DNA of 64,000 nt from Chromatiaceae bacterium (lineage in GTDB: Bacteria > Pseudomonadota > Gammaproteobacteria > Chromatiales > Chromatiaceae): positions 97,680 to 161,679 of the forward strand of contig JACKMP010000007.1 of the NCBI GenBank assembly GCA_024235315.1, in the 5' to 3' direction. The notes beneath the pieces were generated by a model. It had not been told where the DNA came from. It did no database searches and saw only the letters and a list, made by a program, of their open reading frames with translations. Positions 63,297 through 64,000 of the stretch are shown piece by piece. Position 1 is the first letter of the stretch. Each line of letters starts with the position of its first letter. The position numbers were made by a program, and so were the translations under genes.

Positions 63297-63761
63297 TACT
63301 TGTAGCTCCCAAGGCCCCCACAGCGGGTACGGACCGCAGATCTTCGGTCTGCCTTTGCGCGACCCGCGCCTGAAAGCAGTCAATGCAAAGAACGCACCGC
63401 AAAGACTAAATGACTGTATTGATTATGAATGATGACCTCGCCGCTCTATCCGATCTTGAGCGGTGTAAACATTACTGACGCCGGCTTTGTGTGATTGAGC
63501 GAGTATGGCCGGAAACTGGGCGGCGCCCAGCTGAAAGCCAGGTTAAGCGTTGATCTATTGGGGTCGGCCCGTGTTGAGAACGGCCAGTGCTGCAGGCGGC
63601 CCAGAGCAGAGGTGCGCTGGCCCTTATAAGTAGTGGCTGAAAGACCGCAGTGGGTCGTCTTCTGCCGTTCACCACATCTGCATACTTCGTGGTTTAGTGC
63701 CGGTGCCATGAAATTCCGGGCGGGCGGCTCTGCCAGTCAGGGCGGGCGGCGAGATAGATCA
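63297..63761. other. Gene-free region
   Basis: The 465-base gap contains no supported gene. A short perfect hairpin CTGGGC-GGC-GCCCAG lies at 63516-63530. The open frames in this stretch have a composition like degenerated or repeat-derived DNA rather than a protein. Confidence 0.4.
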
Positions 63762-64000
63762 TCACAACCCGAACTCGACCCACAGCGGAAAGTGGTCCGA
63801 GACCCGGTACGAGATCTCGTTCTTCGACAGAGACGTGTTCCGGTACACATACGGCAGGAAGTCCGCATACCCGCCGGTGCGATAGTCGAGCGAGAGCCGG
63901 CTGGCACCACGTGTCGTTTCAAACCAGGCGATCTGGTCGTAGTACTTGTCCGTGGTTGGCTGGCCCGGATCGGCGAAGATCGATCGGGGCGCTTTCTCCA
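63762..64000 (-). CDS. Endonuclease/exonuclease/phosphatase-family protein, C-terminal part
   Basis: The minus-strand frame is cut by the window edge, so only the last 79 residues are visible. It reads KAPRSIFADPGQPTTDKYYD, QIAWFETTRGASRLSLDY, RTGGYADFLPYVYRN and ends YRVSDHFPLWVEFGL. The SDHFPL text matches the final catalytic SDH motif of the endonuclease/exonuclease/phosphatase (DNase I-like) fold, and the TDKYYDQIAWF stretch fits the preceding strand. Substrate and full domain layout cannot be seen here. Confidence 0.75.
   Translation of the reverse strand, partial: EKAPRSIFADPGQPTTDKYYDQIAWFETTRGASRLSLDYRTGGYADFLPYVYRNTSLSKNEISYRVSDHFPLWVEFGL

Noticed and set aside
63446..63709. 87-codon minus-strand frame
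   Set aside because: It has no clear ribosome binding site, an unusual composition (many His, Ser, Arg and Pro) and no domain. It looks like repeat-derived non-coding DNA.

Overview
The window is about 64 kb of GC-rich bacterial chromosome, densely coded on both strands. The proteins and gene order (chpA/cheW, metF-ahcY-metK, tkt-gap-pgk-pyk-fba, typA-pip-dtd-hisBHAFE-tatABC) are those of a gammaproteobacterium. The flavour is Chromatiales-like, possibly a sulfur-oxidising autotroph. That placement is inferred from gene order and protein style; no RubisCO or sulfur-oxidation gene lies here. No tRNA, rRNA, CRISPR array, prophage or intact insertion sequence was seen.

Region by region. (1) 1-2.7 kb: the 3' end of a ChpA/PilL-type chemosensory kinase with a CheW partner, of the kind that controls type IV pili. 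(2) 2.7-8.2 kb: methyl-group metabolism on the minus strand (rsmE, metF, ahcY, metK), with a clear S-adenosylhomocysteine riboswitch ahead of ahcY. (3) 8.3-17.2 kb: a redox protein, then a plus-strand central carbon cluster (tkt, gap, pgk, pyk, class II fba) with inverted repeats between genes, ending in a terminator before an OmpA-like protein. (4) 17-25 kb: stress and housekeeping genes (universal stress protein, srkA with a glutaredoxin, purC), a chemoreceptor, an orphan MbcA/ParS-like protein and a Sel1 protein. (5) 25-38 kb: typA, pip, PilZ and DUF1631 genes, dtd, the histidine operon without hisI, tatABC with an unusually long TatC, and an exported DUF255 protein. (6) 38-49 kb: mixed single genes, several of them small or unrecognised. 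(7) 49-53.5 kb: an RND efflux pair. (8) 53.5-60.6 kb: a diiron-type metallo-beta-lactamase-fold protein, a run of three uncharacterised membrane or exported proteins, and monomeric isocitrate dehydrogenase. (9) 60.6-64 kb: an accessory, less coding-dense stretch with a protein built of almost identical 57-residue repeats, a MITE-like inverted-repeat element, a PEP-CTERM protein and a truncated endonuclease/exonuclease/phosphatase-family gene.

How the genes connect. MetK makes S-adenosylmethionine, methyltransferases here (RsmE and two others) use it, AhcY removes the S-adenosylhomocysteine product, and MetF supplies methyl-THF. The riboswitch ties AhcY level to its substrate. Tkt, Gap, Pgk and Fba serve both glycolysis and the Calvin cycle. 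TatABC would export folded proteins, and the TatC tail is the most unusual feature of that system. Two adjacent proteins with PEP-CTERM-like tails imply an exosortase elsewhere in the genome.

The best candidates for undescribed biology are the TatC C-terminal extension, the three-gene exported/membrane operon at 54.5-58.0 kb, the stand-alone flavodiiron-like protein, and the 171-bp repeat gene, which shows a recent 342-bp duplication.
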